From the NCBI GenBank assembly GCA_020049295.1, contig JAIFLC010000045.1, positions 1 through 50,575 of the forward strand: a stretch of 50,575 bases of DNA. Reading direction: 5' to 3'. Source of the DNA: Bacteroidota bacterium (GTDB lineage Bacteria > Bacteroidota > Bacteroidia > Bacteroidales > UBA12077). This document shows, in pieces, positions 9,272-17,241 of this stretch (its first letter is position 1; each line of letters starts with the position of its first letter). Under the pieces are notes generated by a model. It saw only the letters and a program-made list of their open reading frames with translations, searched no databases and was not told the DNA's origin. The position numbers were made by a program, and so were the translations under genes.

Positions 9272-9802
9272 TTATAAATTGATCTTTTTGTACAATTCCC
9301 AAAGGACGATACCCGCGCTTACGGAAATGTTAAATGAATGCTTGGTTCCAAACTGAGGTATTTCAATACAAATGTCACTTTTATCAATAATTTCTTGTTG
9401 TACTCCTTTTACCTCATTGCCAAAAATTACAGCATACTTCTGGTTTTCTATAATTTCAAATCTTTCAAGTGAAACTGATCCTTCAACCTGTTCAATGGAA
9501 ATGATCTTGTATTGGTTTTCCTTTAATTCATTAATTGCATCAATGGCATTTGCGAAATACTTCCATTCTACAGATTCTGTGGCTCCTAGAGCTGTTTTTT
9601 GTATATCGCGATGAGGTGGAGTGGCTGTTATTCCGCATAAATATATTTTCTCTATAAGAAAAGCATCTGAAGTTCTGAAAACACTTCCAATGTTATTTAA
9701 GCTCCTTACATTATCAAGAACTACTATTAAAGGTGTTTTTTCTGAATTTTTAAATTCACTTACATCAAGCCTGTTTAGCTCACTATTCTTTAGTTTTCTC
9801 AT
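9272..9802 (-). CDS. TrmH/SpoU family RNA 2'-O-methyltransferase
   Basis: The 176-residue protein contains the SPOUT motifs: motif 1 VVLDNVRSLNNIGSVFRT (asparagine and arginine of the active site), motif 2 VIFGNEVKGV (SAM-binding knot) and motif 3 CIEIPQFGTKHSFNISVSAG. It is a minimal catalytic domain without the N-terminal RNA-binding extension of RlmB. It uses S-adenosylmethionine to methylate a ribose 2'-OH in tRNA or rRNA; the target nucleotide cannot be read from sequence. It is divergently oriented from sucC, 97 bp away. Confidence 0.9.
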   Translation of the reverse strand: MRKLKNSELNRLDVSEFKNSEKTPLIVVLDNVRSLNNIGSVFRTSDAFLIEKIYLCGITATPPHRDIQKTALGATESVEWKYFANAIDAINELKENQYKIISIEQVEGSVSLERFEIIENQKYAVIFGNEVKGVQQEIIDKSDICIEIPQFGTKHSFNISVSAGIVLWELYKKINL

Positions 9803-9833
9803 TTTCTTTATTAGGAAAATTCTGTAATAAAAA

Positions 9834-9865
9834 TTGGTTAAATGTATAAAAAATCGATAATTTCG
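9834..9865 (+). promoter_or_regulatory. candidate promoter of sucC
   Basis: TTGG (9834-9837) and TAATTTCG (9858-9865, one mismatch to TAnnTTTG) lie about 20 bases apart. The transcript would have a leader of roughly 30 bases. Confidence 0.35.
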
Positions 9866-9899
9866 TAAATACTAAAAACACTAAATTACAAATGATAGT

Positions 9900-11090
9900 A
9901 TGAATATACATGAATATCAAGCAAAAAGTATATTAAAGCAATTTGGAGTAGCTGTACCCGAGGGCATTGTTGCCGAAAATGTTGAAGAAGCAATTGAGGC
10001 GGCCAAAAAAATTAGAGAGAAAACAGGTGTTGAAACATGGGCAGTAAAAGCGCAAATACATGCTGGTGGGCGGGGCAAAGGAGGCGGTGTAAAGATTGCC
10101 AAGTCAATGGATGAAGTTAAAAAATATGCTGAAGATATAATCGGGATGAATCTTATTACTCATCAAACCGGACCTAAAGGGAAAAAGGTAAATAAGGTTT
10201 TAATCGAGCAAAGTATTTATTATCCTGGCGAAAGTAAGATTCAGGAGTTTTATATGAGTGTGTTGCTTAATAGAGCTGCTGGTAGAAATATTATCATGTA
10301 TTCTACTGAAGGAGGAATGGATATCGAAACGGTAGCTGAAAAAACACCTCATTTAATTTTTAAGGAAGAAATTGATCCGAAAGTTGGTATACAAGCTTTT
10401 CAGGCTCGAAAAATAGCATTTAATCTTGGCCTTGATGGAGCTGCATTTAAAGATATGGTTAAGTTTGTAATAGCACTTTACAATGCATACGAAAAAAGTG
10501 ATTCCTCTTTATTTGAGATTAATCCCGTATTCAAAACTTCTGATAATAAAATTTTTGCCGCTGATGCTAAGGTTAACCTTGATGATAATGCATTATATCG
10601 TCACCCGGACTATGCTATTATGCGTGATTTAGACGAAGAAGATCCAAATGAGATTGAAGCGGGTAAATATAATCTCAATTTTGTAAAGTTAGATGGCAAT
10701 GTGGGTTGTATGGTAAATGGCGCAGGTTTAGCAATGGCTACTATGGATATTATTAAACTTGCGGGTGGTGATCCGGCAAACTTTCTTGATGTTGGTGGTT
10801 CGGCTAATGCCCAAACAGTTGAAGCAGGTTTTAGAATTATTCTTAAAGATCCAAATGTAAAAGCAATTCTTATTAATATTTTCGGAGGGATTGTTCGTTG
10901 CGATCGTGTAGCACAGGGAGTTGTGGATGCATACAAAGCAATAGGAACAATTAATGTTCCTGTAATTGTTCGATTACAAGGAACCAATGCGGCTGAAGGA
11001 AAGATGTTGATAGATAAATCGGGACTTAAAGTGCATTCGGCAATTACCTTACAGGAAGCTGCCGATTTGGTTAAACAACTCGTTCAATAA
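9900..11090 (+). CDS. sucC: ADP-forming succinate-CoA ligase, beta subunit
   Basis: The 396-residue protein opens with the canonical MNIHEYQAKSILKQFGV and has an ATP-grasp domain with HAGGRGKGGGVK. The C-terminal CoA-ligase domain has FLDVGGSANAQTVEAGF and NIFGGIVRCDRVAQG. It is the nucleotide-binding subunit that couples succinyl-CoA to succinate with ATP formation in the TCA cycle. The alpha subunit gene sucD is not adjacent, unlike the sucCD operon of E. coli. Instead a beta-barrel gene follows after 6 bp, so the two are probably cotranscribed. Confidence 0.97.
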   Translation: MNIHEYQAKSILKQFGVAVPEGIVAENVEEAIEAAKKIREKTGVETWAVKAQIHAGGRGKGGGVKIAKSMDEVKKYAEDIIGMNLITHQTGPKGKKVNKVLIEQSIYYPGESKIQEFYMSVLLNRAAGRNIIMYSTEGGMDIETVAEKTPHLIFKEEIDPKVGIQAFQARKIAFNLGLDGAAFKDMVKFVIALYNAYEKSDSSLFEINPVFKTSDNKIFAADAKVNLDDNALYRHPDYAIMRDLDEEDPNEIEAGKYNLNFVKLDGNVGCMVNGAGLAMATMDIIKLAGGDPANFLDVGGSANAQTVEAGFRIILKDPNVKAILINIFGGIVRCDRVAQGVVDAYKAIGTINVPVIVRLQGTNAAEGKMLIDKSGLKVHSAITLQEAADLVKQLVQ

Positions 11091-11096
11091 TTAATA

Positions 11097-11645
11097 ATGC
11101 GAACAAAAGTTTTCTTTATTATATTATTTGTTACAACTGTTTTATTATTAAACGGAAATCAGCTTAAAGCCCAATCGAGTATTTCCGTTGGTTTTGGTAT
11201 ACCGGAGTATATAAATGTTGGCTACAAATGGCATAAAGATCAGTCTGGTTTTAGTTTTGCTGTTGGAACCCTTCCGGAAGGTGATAATTTTTTGATCTCA
11301 GCGAGGGCCGGATATCTTTATCATTTTATGGGAAGCAGGAAGCATTCGGAGATAAAACCCTGGTATATTAATCCCGGTTTTGCATATAATGGGATTATAT
11401 TAGATGCAGCTACAAATAATTATTTTATGACCGATTTGAGAATTGGTCGTGAATTTTCGATAAATCCCAACTGGGGTGTATTTACCGAATTAGGTTTTTT
11501 ATATATTTTTTGGAAGGGAAATGATATGGATACTTTTGACTTTACCTTTGATTATAAAAACCAACTATATCCTTCCCTGAATGTTGGTATTTATTATCGT
11601 TTTCATGAGGGATGCAATTGTCCTAAGATAAAAACTAAACCATAA
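11097..11645 (+). CDS. hypothetical exported beta-barrel protein
   Basis: The 182-residue product has a clear Sec signal peptide (about residues 1-25, ending K-A-Q). It is followed by alternating hydrophobic/aromatic strands and many glycines (SVGFGIPEYINVGYKW, FAVGTLPEG, WGVFTELGFLYIFW) and ends in a Y-Y-R-F strand. The pattern suggests a small outer-membrane barrel. The C-terminus has two cysteines (CNCPK). I do not recognise a named family. It starts 6 bp after sucC and is followed 27 bp later by a small lipoprotein gene, so the three probably form one transcript. Confidence 0.65.
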   Translation: MRTKVFFIILFVTTVLLLNGNQLKAQSSISVGFGIPEYINVGYKWHKDQSGFSFAVGTLPEGDNFLISARAGYLYHFMGSRKHSEIKPWYINPGFAYNGIILDAATNNYFMTDLRIGREFSINPNWGVFTELGFLYIFWKGNDMDTFDFTFDYKNQLYPSLNVGIYYRFHEGCNCPKIKTKP

Positions 11646-11672
11646 ATGGGAATCAACAAATAATTAAAAATT

Positions 11673-11990
11673 ATGAAAAAAATAAGTAGTACATTTTTTG
11701 TGGTAGCAGGATTGCTTATAATTGTTGTGTTAAGCAGTTGTTCAAATAAAGAAGTGATTGAAGCTTGCCTCGATGGTCATACCTTTGGATTCTGGGGTGG
11801 TTTATGGCATGGAGTTATTGCACCTATCGATTTTGTTCTAATGTTTTTCAGAGATGATATCACTATTTATGCACAGAATAATACTGGAGCCTGGTATGCA
11901 TTTGGATTTTTACTTGGCAGCGGTGGATGGGGTTTCCTAGGTGGAAAGGGAATAGGAAAGAAGAAAAAAAACTGTTGCGAAAATAATTAA
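11673..11990 (+). CDS. small hypothetical lipoprotein
   Basis: The 105-residue protein starts with a lipoprotein signal (V-V-L-S-S-C, cysteine at 23). It then has GFWGGLWHGVIAPIDFVLMFF, a second hydrophobic stretch (WYAFGFLLGSGGWGFLGG) and a basic tail with two cysteines. The W-H-G-V-I-A-P-I-D-F core is typical of a small Bacteroidota lipoprotein family of unknown function. The two hydrophobic stretches could span or dip into a membrane. It closes the sucC transcription unit, just before a terminator. Confidence 0.7.
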   Translation: MKKISSTFFVVAGLLIIVVLSSCSNKEVIEACLDGHTFGFWGGLWHGVIAPIDFVLMFFRDDITIYAQNNTGAWYAFGFLLGSGGWGFLGGKGIGKKKKNCCENN

Positions 11991-11994
11991 TAAA

Positions 11995-12029
11995 AAGAGG
12001 ATGCCATTGAAAGCATCCTCTTCTTTTTA
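11995..12029. terminator. bidirectional terminator
   Basis: AAGAGGATGC (11995-12004) pairs with GCATCCTCTT (12013-12022) around an 8-base loop. A T-rich tract follows on the right and A-run precedes on the left, so it serves both the sucC unit and the convergent arginine deiminase gene. Confidence 0.85.
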
Positions 12030-13313
12030 CCATTTTATTTGTTTTCTTCGGATAGGCATTGTCATACATCTTGCTCCACCACCACCTCTTGGTAACTCCG
12101 ATCCTTCGAGGGTAATTACATATTTTTTTAAGTTGGAAATGTCGGTTTTATTTTTAATAATATCACCAGCCTTAATAACTTCAAACCCATTTTTATTAAG
12201 TTCTTCAATAGTATATGCATTGCGTTCATAGCCAATTACTTTTCCCGGGCCAATAGCAAAAAAGTTAGCTCCACTGTGCCATTGTTCGCGCTCCTGAACC
12301 CATCTGTCTTTCATCCCACCACAACAAATTGGCTTTAAATCCATTCCAAGTTTTTTAAGGGCAGTAACCATATTCTCTTCATTAACAATTTTTGTTACTT
12401 TTCCATTTTCAATTTGAATATGGATGGTTTCAAATCTATTAGCCTGTAAAATCAATGGTTCGTAAACCATGCACGAGTCCTTGTCAAGAAATGTAAATAC
12501 CATATCGAGGTGAATAAATGATTCGGGCTTATAGGGTAGCTCCTGAACCAGAATATGATATTTTTTGTCTTTCTGTCTGACAAGTTTTTCAAGGATGAAG
12601 TCAATTCCTTGCGATGTAGTTCTTGTTCCCTGACCTATGCATAAAATATCATCACGAGCAATAAGAACATCACCTCCCTCAATAGTTGTTTGTGGAGTAA
12701 ATGTGTTGCTATTTAAAGGATTTATTGTTTTTGTCAGGAACAATTCATGGTAATCGAAAATAGCTTCCATTATTAATGATTCGCGCTCACGAATTGTATT
12801 AGCCATACGTGTAATCAATACATCATTGAGTATCGCTACTGCCGAATCTCGGGTAAAAAAGAAATTATGTAATGGTGCAAGCTCATAGCGTTCTTTACTT
12901 AAGTATTTTGTTAGGGTGTCTTTTTCTTGAATAACCCCTTCGATTAACTGTTGCGCAAGTTCTTTTGAATTAAGTGAAAGTAAATACTTATTCAAATGGC
13001 ATTTCTGTTCGTACTGACATATTTTCTGAACCAATGTCTCTTTGACTTTTTGATTTTCGAGAATATCAAATAGAAGATCTTTGACCTCAAAAGTTTTGGT
13101 GATTTTTTCCAGCACACCACTAAGCTGAGCGTATTCTTTTTTAGCTACTGAGAGATTAAGAATATCGCTATATAAAGCCCTTTCTGCGTTTTGAGGTGTC
13201 ATATTCTCTATTTCGCTACTGGGAGTATGCAAAATAACACCTTCAAGTTCTCCGATCTCTGAACGGACATCAACTTGTATTTTTGAAGCCATATTAATTG
13301 TTTTATTTGTCAT
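12027..13313 (-). CDS. arcA: arginine deiminase
   Basis: The 428-residue protein has the guanidino-hydrolase fold signatures: FFTRDSAVAI, TTIEGGDVLIA, HLDMVF with the catalytic histidine, and the C-terminal GGGGARCMTMP with nucleophile Cys416. It hydrolyses arginine to citrulline and ammonia. No ornithine carbamoyltransferase or carbamate kinase gene is adjacent, so the ATP-yielding ADI pathway is not shown here. The start chosen is the outer ATG (MTNKT); an internal ATG eight codons later (MASKIQVDVRSEIG) fits the family start about as well. It lies 92 bp downstream of the split LysO exporter on the same strand. Confidence 0.93.
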   Translation of the reverse strand: MTNKTINMASKIQVDVRSEIGELEGVILHTPSSEIENMTPQNAERALYSDILNLSVAKKEYAQLSGVLEKITKTFEVKDLLFDILENQKVKETLVQKICQYEQKCHLNKYLLSLNSKELAQQLIEGVIQEKDTLTKYLSKERYELAPLHNFFFTRDSAVAILNDVLITRMANTIRERESLIMEAIFDYHELFLTKTINPLNSNTFTPQTTIEGGDVLIARDDILCIGQGTRTTSQGIDFILEKLVRQKDKKYHILVQELPYKPESFIHLDMVFTFLDKDSCMVYEPLILQANRFETIHIQIENGKVTKIVNEENMVTALKKLGMDLKPICCGGMKDRWVQEREQWHSGANFFAIGPGKVIGYERNAYTIEELNKNGFEVIKAGDIIKNKTDISNLKKYVITLEGSELPRGGGGARCMTMPIRRKQIKW

Positions 13314-13405
13314 TGCTGATTGATGTAAAATTAATAATACTTGATGTATAATGTAAATAAAAGAGGAGTATAAATTTTTATAATTAGTAAAAGATAGTCA
13401 CTAGG

Positions 13406-14002
13406 TTAAAGGATAATTGCGATGAGAAATGGTACTAAAATGGTAAGAACTACTCCACTAAAAACTGAGATAATAGCATAATCGGAACCAATATATTTTG
13501 TTATTATTGGTAATGTAGTATCCATAGCAGTTGCTCCTCCTGATGCAATTGGAGCTAGTTTACCAAAGTATCTTGCAAAAACAGGAGTTAGAAGCAGAGT
13601 TACTATCTCGCGTGTAATGTTTGATAGCAGCGCTATAACTCCCAATGTTTCGCCCGAAACCTCTGTAATTAATACACTGGAAAGACTATAATACCCAAAT
13701 CCCGAACCTACAGCCAAAGATTCTAATAATGATAAATTATCCTGAATTAATGAAAAGATGGAAACGCCAATAAATGTACCTAAGATAATTGAAACAGGAA
13801 CTAATACTATTTTAAAATTTACTTCCTTAATCAGGTTGATGGCGTTTTTGTTGCTACCAACACCAATACCAACAAGAAACATTAGTAAATACAGGGCATA
13901 TAAACTGTAATCATTCTGCAGAAGTTGTTCTGGTAGTATCTTATAAAATCCTGCCAAAATACCTACAACAAAAAAAGCCAATATGATTAAACTTCCTTTC
14001 AT
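13406..14002 (-). CDS. LysO family amino acid exporter, C-terminal half
   Basis: The 198-residue membrane protein has about six hydrophobic segments and family blocks LMFLVGIGVGSN, AVGSGFGYYSLSSVLITE and ASGGATAMDTTLPIITKY. These match the second, larger part of LysO (E. coli YbjE, a lysine exporter). The N-terminal part is encoded by the preceding gene, which overlaps it by four bases (ATGA), so the halves are translated together. A split into two genes is common in Bacteroidota. The substrate here is not known; the neighbouring arginine deiminase gene hints at basic amino acids or citrulline. Confidence 0.85.
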   Translation of the reverse strand: MKGSLIILAFFVVGILAGFYKILPEQLLQNDYSLYALYLLMFLVGIGVGSNKNAINLIKEVNFKIVLVPVSIILGTFIGVSIFSLIQDNLSLLESLAVGSGFGYYSLSSVLITEVSGETLGVIALLSNITREIVTLLLTPVFARYFGKLAPIASGGATAMDTTLPIITKYIGSDYAIISVFSGVVLTILVPFLIAIIL

Positions 14003-14271
14003 CGCTTCTTAAAAAAAAGAGTATAGGTTAGCCAGGCAAAAAGGATACTTCCAATAACAGCAAATAATGTTAAAGTAATTGCCTGAAAACCAATTTTTCC
14101 AAAGTTGTTAAGGATTTTTTCATTCGTACCTACCGATAATCCAAGCATAAAAAGCAATGCATAAATTGCCCAATTAGTTAAGTAGCCTGTTGCTTTAAGG
14201 AATTTTTCTTTTGAATGAAAAATCCATCCAATAATTATTCCTGCCGACATAAGTAGAAGAACTGTAATCAT
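13999..14271 (-). CDS. LysO family amino acid exporter, N-terminal half
   Basis: The 90-residue protein has about three hydrophobic segments and contains LLFMLGLSVGTNEKIL. This mirrors LMFLVGIGVGSNKNA of the downstream gene, the internal repeat expected in LysO. It corresponds to the N-terminal part of the single-chain E. coli protein. It overlaps the upstream DUF454 gene and the downstream C-terminal gene by four bases each (ATGA), indicating translational coupling across all three. There is no sign of a recent frameshift: both halves have proper starts and stops. Confidence 0.83.
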   Translation of the reverse strand: MITVLLLMSAGIIIGWIFHSKEKFLKATGYLTNWAIYALLFMLGLSVGTNEKILNNFGKIGFQAITLTLFAVIGSILFAWLTYTLFFKKR

Positions 14272-14669
14272 TTCTTGTCTGCGGTTTTAAATGATAAAAT
14301 ATGCACCGTTACACCAATTGCAATTACTAATAGTAACAATTTAACTATTAAATGAGTAACTATATAAAAAGTTGAAAATAAGATAAAAATCCATAACAAA
14401 GAAATGGAATAGATTTTTGATTTTAAGGTTATTGTTTTATGAAACAGATAGTTCTTTATGTAATTGCCAAAGTATTTATGATTTAGTAACCAATTGTAAA
14501 GTCTTTTTGAGCTTCTTAAAAACAATGAAGCAGATAACAGAAAAAATGGAGTTGTTGGTAATAATGGCAAGAAAATCCCTAAAATCCCTAACCCTAATGA
14601 AATACATCCCAGCGATAGTAAAATGAGTTTAATAAACTTATTTTGCGAATGGTTTATTTTCTGCTCCAC
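14268..14669 (-). CDS. DUF454 (YbaN-like) inner membrane protein
   Basis: The 133-residue protein opens, after a GTG start, with a hydrophobic stretch and the family's signature LGIFLPLLPTTPFFLLSASL, followed by FLRSSKRLYNWLLNHKYFG. Two more hydrophobic segments follow near the C-terminus. This is the YbaN/DUF454 family, whose function is unknown. It lies 6 bp after the CDGSH gene and overlaps the LysO N-terminal gene by 4 bp, so it is the second gene of a tight operon. Confidence 0.88.
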   Translation of the reverse strand: MEQKINHSQNKFIKLILLSLGCISLGLGILGIFLPLLPTTPFFLLSASLFLRSSKRLYNWLLNHKYFGNYIKNYLFHKTITLKSKIYSISLLWIFILFSTFYIVTHLIVKLLLLVIAIGVTVHILSFKTADKK

Positions 14670-14675
14670 TTAGCC

Positions 14676-15140
14676 TTATCTTTTTTCAGTAAAACCTGAC
14701 TTGTTGTGTGATCCATCGCAAAAAGGCATATTGTTTGAATGACCACATCTGCATATCGCAATAGTATTTGCTTTGGCTAATTTATTGCCAGTTATATCTT
14801 TTATTACAAAATCACCAGAAATAATGGCTGGCCCATTCTGCATAATCTGGATTCTGGTTGATGGTTCTATCTCAATGTTTTCTTTGGGTTCTTCTTTTAT
14901 AGGTGTTTCTGTTTGTTTTAAATCTTTATTCCATGAAAATGTTAATGCGTCTGTAGGACAGTCATTTACAATTGCAATTATTTTGTCTGTCGAAGCCCCA
15001 TTCATATTTACCCAAGGTCGCTTAACAGGATCAAAAACGGATCTTAAGCGCGTATAGCAGATGGTAGAATGAATGCATTTGGATGGTTGCCAATAAACGG
15101 TTATTTCTCCATTGGTATAATCACGGTCGTGTTCTTCCAT
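14676..15140 (-). CDS. iron-sulfur protein with Fer4_19 and CDGSH domains
   Basis: The 154-residue protein joins two FeS modules. Residues ~12-75 resemble the mono-cluster ferredoxin-like domain (Fer4_19), with C22, C28 and a later C-P (VNDCPTDALTF). Residues ~100-150 form a CDGSH zinc-finger-like domain whose 2Fe-2S ligands are C130, C132, C141 and H145 (CRCGHSNNMPFCDGSH). It should be a cytoplasmic electron carrier or redox sensor. It is the first gene of the operon with DUF454 and LysO and is preceded by a good promoter. Confidence 0.9.
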   Translation of the reverse strand: MEEHDRDYTNGEITVYWQPSKCIHSTICYTRLRSVFDPVKRPWVNMNGASTDKIIAIVNDCPTDALTFSWNKDLKQTETPIKEEPKENIEIEPSTRIQIMQNGPAIISGDFVIKDITGNKLAKANTIAICRCGHSNNMPFCDGSHNKSGFTEKR

Positions 15141-15169
15141 ATTAGTACGAAATTTGTTCTAAAGATATA

Positions 15170-15199
15170 CAAAAATATATTTCTAAATGATACAACAAA
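15170..15199 (-). promoter_or_regulatory. promoter of the CDGSH-DUF454-LysO operon
   Basis: Read on the minus strand, TTTG (15196-15199) is followed after 18 bases by TATTTTTG (15170-15177), a full match to the Bacteroidota promoter. The leader to the start codon is about 25 bases. Confidence 0.65.
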
Positions 15200-15305
15200 A
15201 ATGCTGTTTTGTTTTACCTTTCTTCTCGAATTATATATAAACAATTCTAAATCCAAAACAATTTGTAAATTCATTCGTAATATTGTAAATTATTTATTCT
15301 GAGAA

Positions 15306-15908
15306 ATGAAAATTAGAGCCCTCATAATATTTATCTTAATTGCTGGAATTGGTATCAAGTCATTTTCGCAAAATAGTACTTTAAACTCTGATTCAATTAT
15401 TGTCACAAGAGCTATAATACTTGATGGAGACACCATCCCTAATATCTATTTGGAAGAAATTGTTATTTTTCCAGAGATTATTTTTAAAAGCAAACAAGAG
15501 GCAAGACGATATACAAAGTTAGTACGCGATTTAAAAAGGGTTTATCCCTATGCACGGCTTGCTAAGGATAAACTAGACGAACTAGAACGAGAATATGCTA
15601 AGCTTAAAACCGAGAAAGAACAAAAAGCATTTACTAAAACAATTGAACAACAATTACTTGATGAATTTGGTCCACAACTTAAAAAGCTAACCATAACTCA
15701 GGGTCGGTTGTTATTAAAATTAATTGATAGAGAAACGGGAAATACTTCATACGCATTACTTAAGGAGTTACGAGGTAGTTTTTCTGCTGTATTCTGGCAA
15801 GCTATTGCCCGGTTATTTGGTTCTGATTTAAAAACCGAATATGATGCCGATGGAGTTGATCAATATATAGAAAGAATAGTTATTCTTATCGAACATGGAC
15901 AAATATAA
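15306..15908 (+). CDS. DUF4294 domain-containing exported protein
   Basis: The 200-residue protein has a signal peptide (about residues 1-21, ending S-F-S-Q) followed by the DUF4294 core: AIILDGDTIPNIYLEEIVIF, RYTKLVRDLKRVYPYA, then LTITQGRLLLKLIDRETGNTS (T-Q-G-R-L-L-x-K-L-I-D-R-E). It ends with AVFWQAIARLFGSDLKTEYD. The family is restricted to Bacteroidota and has no known function; export suggests a cell-envelope role. It is convergent with elbB and shares a terminator that overlaps its stop codon. Confidence 0.88.
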   Translation: MKIRALIIFILIAGIGIKSFSQNSTLNSDSIIVTRAIILDGDTIPNIYLEEIVIFPEIIFKSKQEARRYTKLVRDLKRVYPYARLAKDKLDELEREYAKLKTEKEQKAFTKTIEQQLLDEFGPQLKKLTITQGRLLLKLIDRETGNTSYALLKELRGSFSAVFWQAIARLFGSDLKTEYDADGVDQYIERIVILIEHGQI

Positions 15909-15934
15909 AAGCTGCGTTTGCAGCTTTTATATTT
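15907..15934. terminator. bidirectional terminator
   Basis: AAAAGCTGC (15907-15915) and GCAGCTTTT (15920-15928) form a 9-bp stem with loop GTTT. It overlaps the stop codon of the DUF4294 gene and ends 6 bases before the end of elbB on the other strand. Confidence 0.8.
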
Positions 15935-16581
15935 TATATTAATTCAAAAATAGCTTTTACCAGGTTGTTTGCCCCATCGCCAATTTGAGCAATGGTTGCA
16001 TCGAGCATATAGCAAGGTGTGGTAACAATTTTATTTTTCTTATCAATTACCACCTCGCCGTGATTTGTTTCCTTGTGTGTAGCTCCAAATTTTCTAATAG
16101 CATCAGCAGTACCTTTGTCATGTCCAATAGTAAGTTCAATATGGCCAAGTACTTTTGCCAAAAGTACTGGCGAAATGCATAATGCACCAATTGGTTTTTT
16201 CTGCTCAAACATGTCGCGGATTGCTTTTTCAACATCCTTATTAACCTTACAGTCAATATTATCAAAAGCAAAGCTGCAAAGGTTTTTGGCTACTCCAAAA
16301 CCACCCGGAAAAATAAGTGCATCATAATCACCTGATTTAAAACTAGCAAGGTCTTTAATTTTCCCGCGTGCAATACGCGCTGACTCAACCAGTACATTTC
16401 TTTTTTCTGGCATTGTTTCGCCTGTAATATGATTAATTACATGGTGCTGTTCGATATTGGGAGCAAAGATCTCATAGGATCCACCATTTTTGACTATCGA
16501 GTAAAGGGTTAGGGTAGCTTCGTGAATTTCAGATCCATCGAAAACACCATTACCGGATAGTACAACAGCTACTTTTTTCAT
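15934..16581 (-). CDS. elbB: isoprenoid biosynthesis glyoxalase ElbB
   Basis: The 215-residue protein matches ElbB along its length: VVLSGNGVFDGSEIHEATLT, NHITGETMPEKRNVLVESARIARG, ALIFPGGFGVAKNL, and the nucleophile elbow PIGALCISPVLLA with the catalytic cysteine. It belongs to the DJ-1/PfpI class I amidotransferase-like fold. E. coli ElbB has weak glyoxalase activity and was linked to isoprenoid synthesis; its natural role is unsettled. It is convergent with the DUF4294 gene and divergent from thpR. Confidence 0.93.
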   Translation of the reverse strand: MKKVAVVLSGNGVFDGSEIHEATLTLYSIVKNGGSYEIFAPNIEQHHVINHITGETMPEKRNVLVESARIARGKIKDLASFKSGDYDALIFPGGFGVAKNLCSFAFDNIDCKVNKDVEKAIRDMFEQKKPIGALCISPVLLAKVLGHIELTIGHDKGTADAIRKFGATHKETNHGEVVIDKKNKIVTTPCYMLDATIAQIGDGANNLVKAIFELI

Positions 16582-16665
16582 AATAAACTGTTTTAATGTT
16601 TCTACTTTTTATTGACTAATTGTAAATATAGGGTTAATTTGTATTGATTTCAATATGTAATAGCT

Positions 16666-17241
16666 ATGAAACGTACTTTTATTGCTGTAAAATCAACTCT
16701 AATGGATGATAATAATAAATTATTTTCTGATCTTAAAATAAAATTTAAAGACTCATTAATTAATTGGGTTAATGCGGATAATATGCATTTAACCTTGTTT
16801 TTTCTTGGTGAGACTAGCGAAAATCAGATTGCTGATATTTGTAATAAACTAAGAGTACAATTGAAAGATACCAAGGTGTTTTCATTTACTCTAAAAAGAC
16901 TTGGTGTTTTTAAAAATATTCACGATCCCAGAGTTATATGGCTTGGTGTCGAAAATGTAGATAAACTGTATGAGGTAAAAAAATGCATTGATAGCGTGTT
17001 ATTGAAGTTCGATTTTCAGGTTGAAGAGAAGGAATTTAGGCCACACTTGACACTTGGAAGAATAAAACATCTTAAACAGAAAAATATTCTAAATGATCTC
17101 ATTGAAAAATACAATGACTATAAATTTCAGGAAGTGTTTGTTAATGAAATTGTCTTTTATGAAAGTGTTCTAACTCCAAATGGACCAATTTATAAAGTGA
17201 TTGATAAATTTGCGTTAACCCAATTAATGAATGGTGATTAA
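16666..17241 (+). CDS. thpR: RNA 2',3'-cyclic phosphodiesterase
   Basis: The 191-residue protein belongs to the 2H phosphoesterase superfamily and has both H-x-T/S-L motifs: MHLTLFFLGET and RPHLTLGRIK. It opens with the family's K-R-T-F-I-A-V-K. ThpR (LigT) hydrolyses 2',3'-cyclic phosphate ends of RNA to 2'-phosphates. The gene is convergent with the sugar transferase gene, and the two stop codons overlap within a single TTAA, leaving no room for a terminator between them. Confidence 0.93.
   Translation: MKRTFIAVKSTLMDDNNKLFSDLKIKFKDSLINWVNADNMHLTLFFLGETSENQIADICNKLRVQLKDTKVFSFTLKRLGVFKNIHDPRVIWLGVENVDKLYEVKKCIDSVLLKFDFQVEEKEFRPHLTLGRIKHLKQKNILNDLIEKYNDYKFQEVFVNEIVFYESVLTPNGPIYKVIDKFALTQLMNGD

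Noticed and set aside
10610-10987. A 125-codon minus-strand open frame inside sucC
   Set aside because: Antisense shadow of a strongly conserved enzyme; no recognisable domain or ribosome binding site.
13999-14271. LysO split as a frameshift or pseudogene
   Set aside because: Both halves have proper starts, stops and an ATGA overlap, as is common in Bacteroidota.
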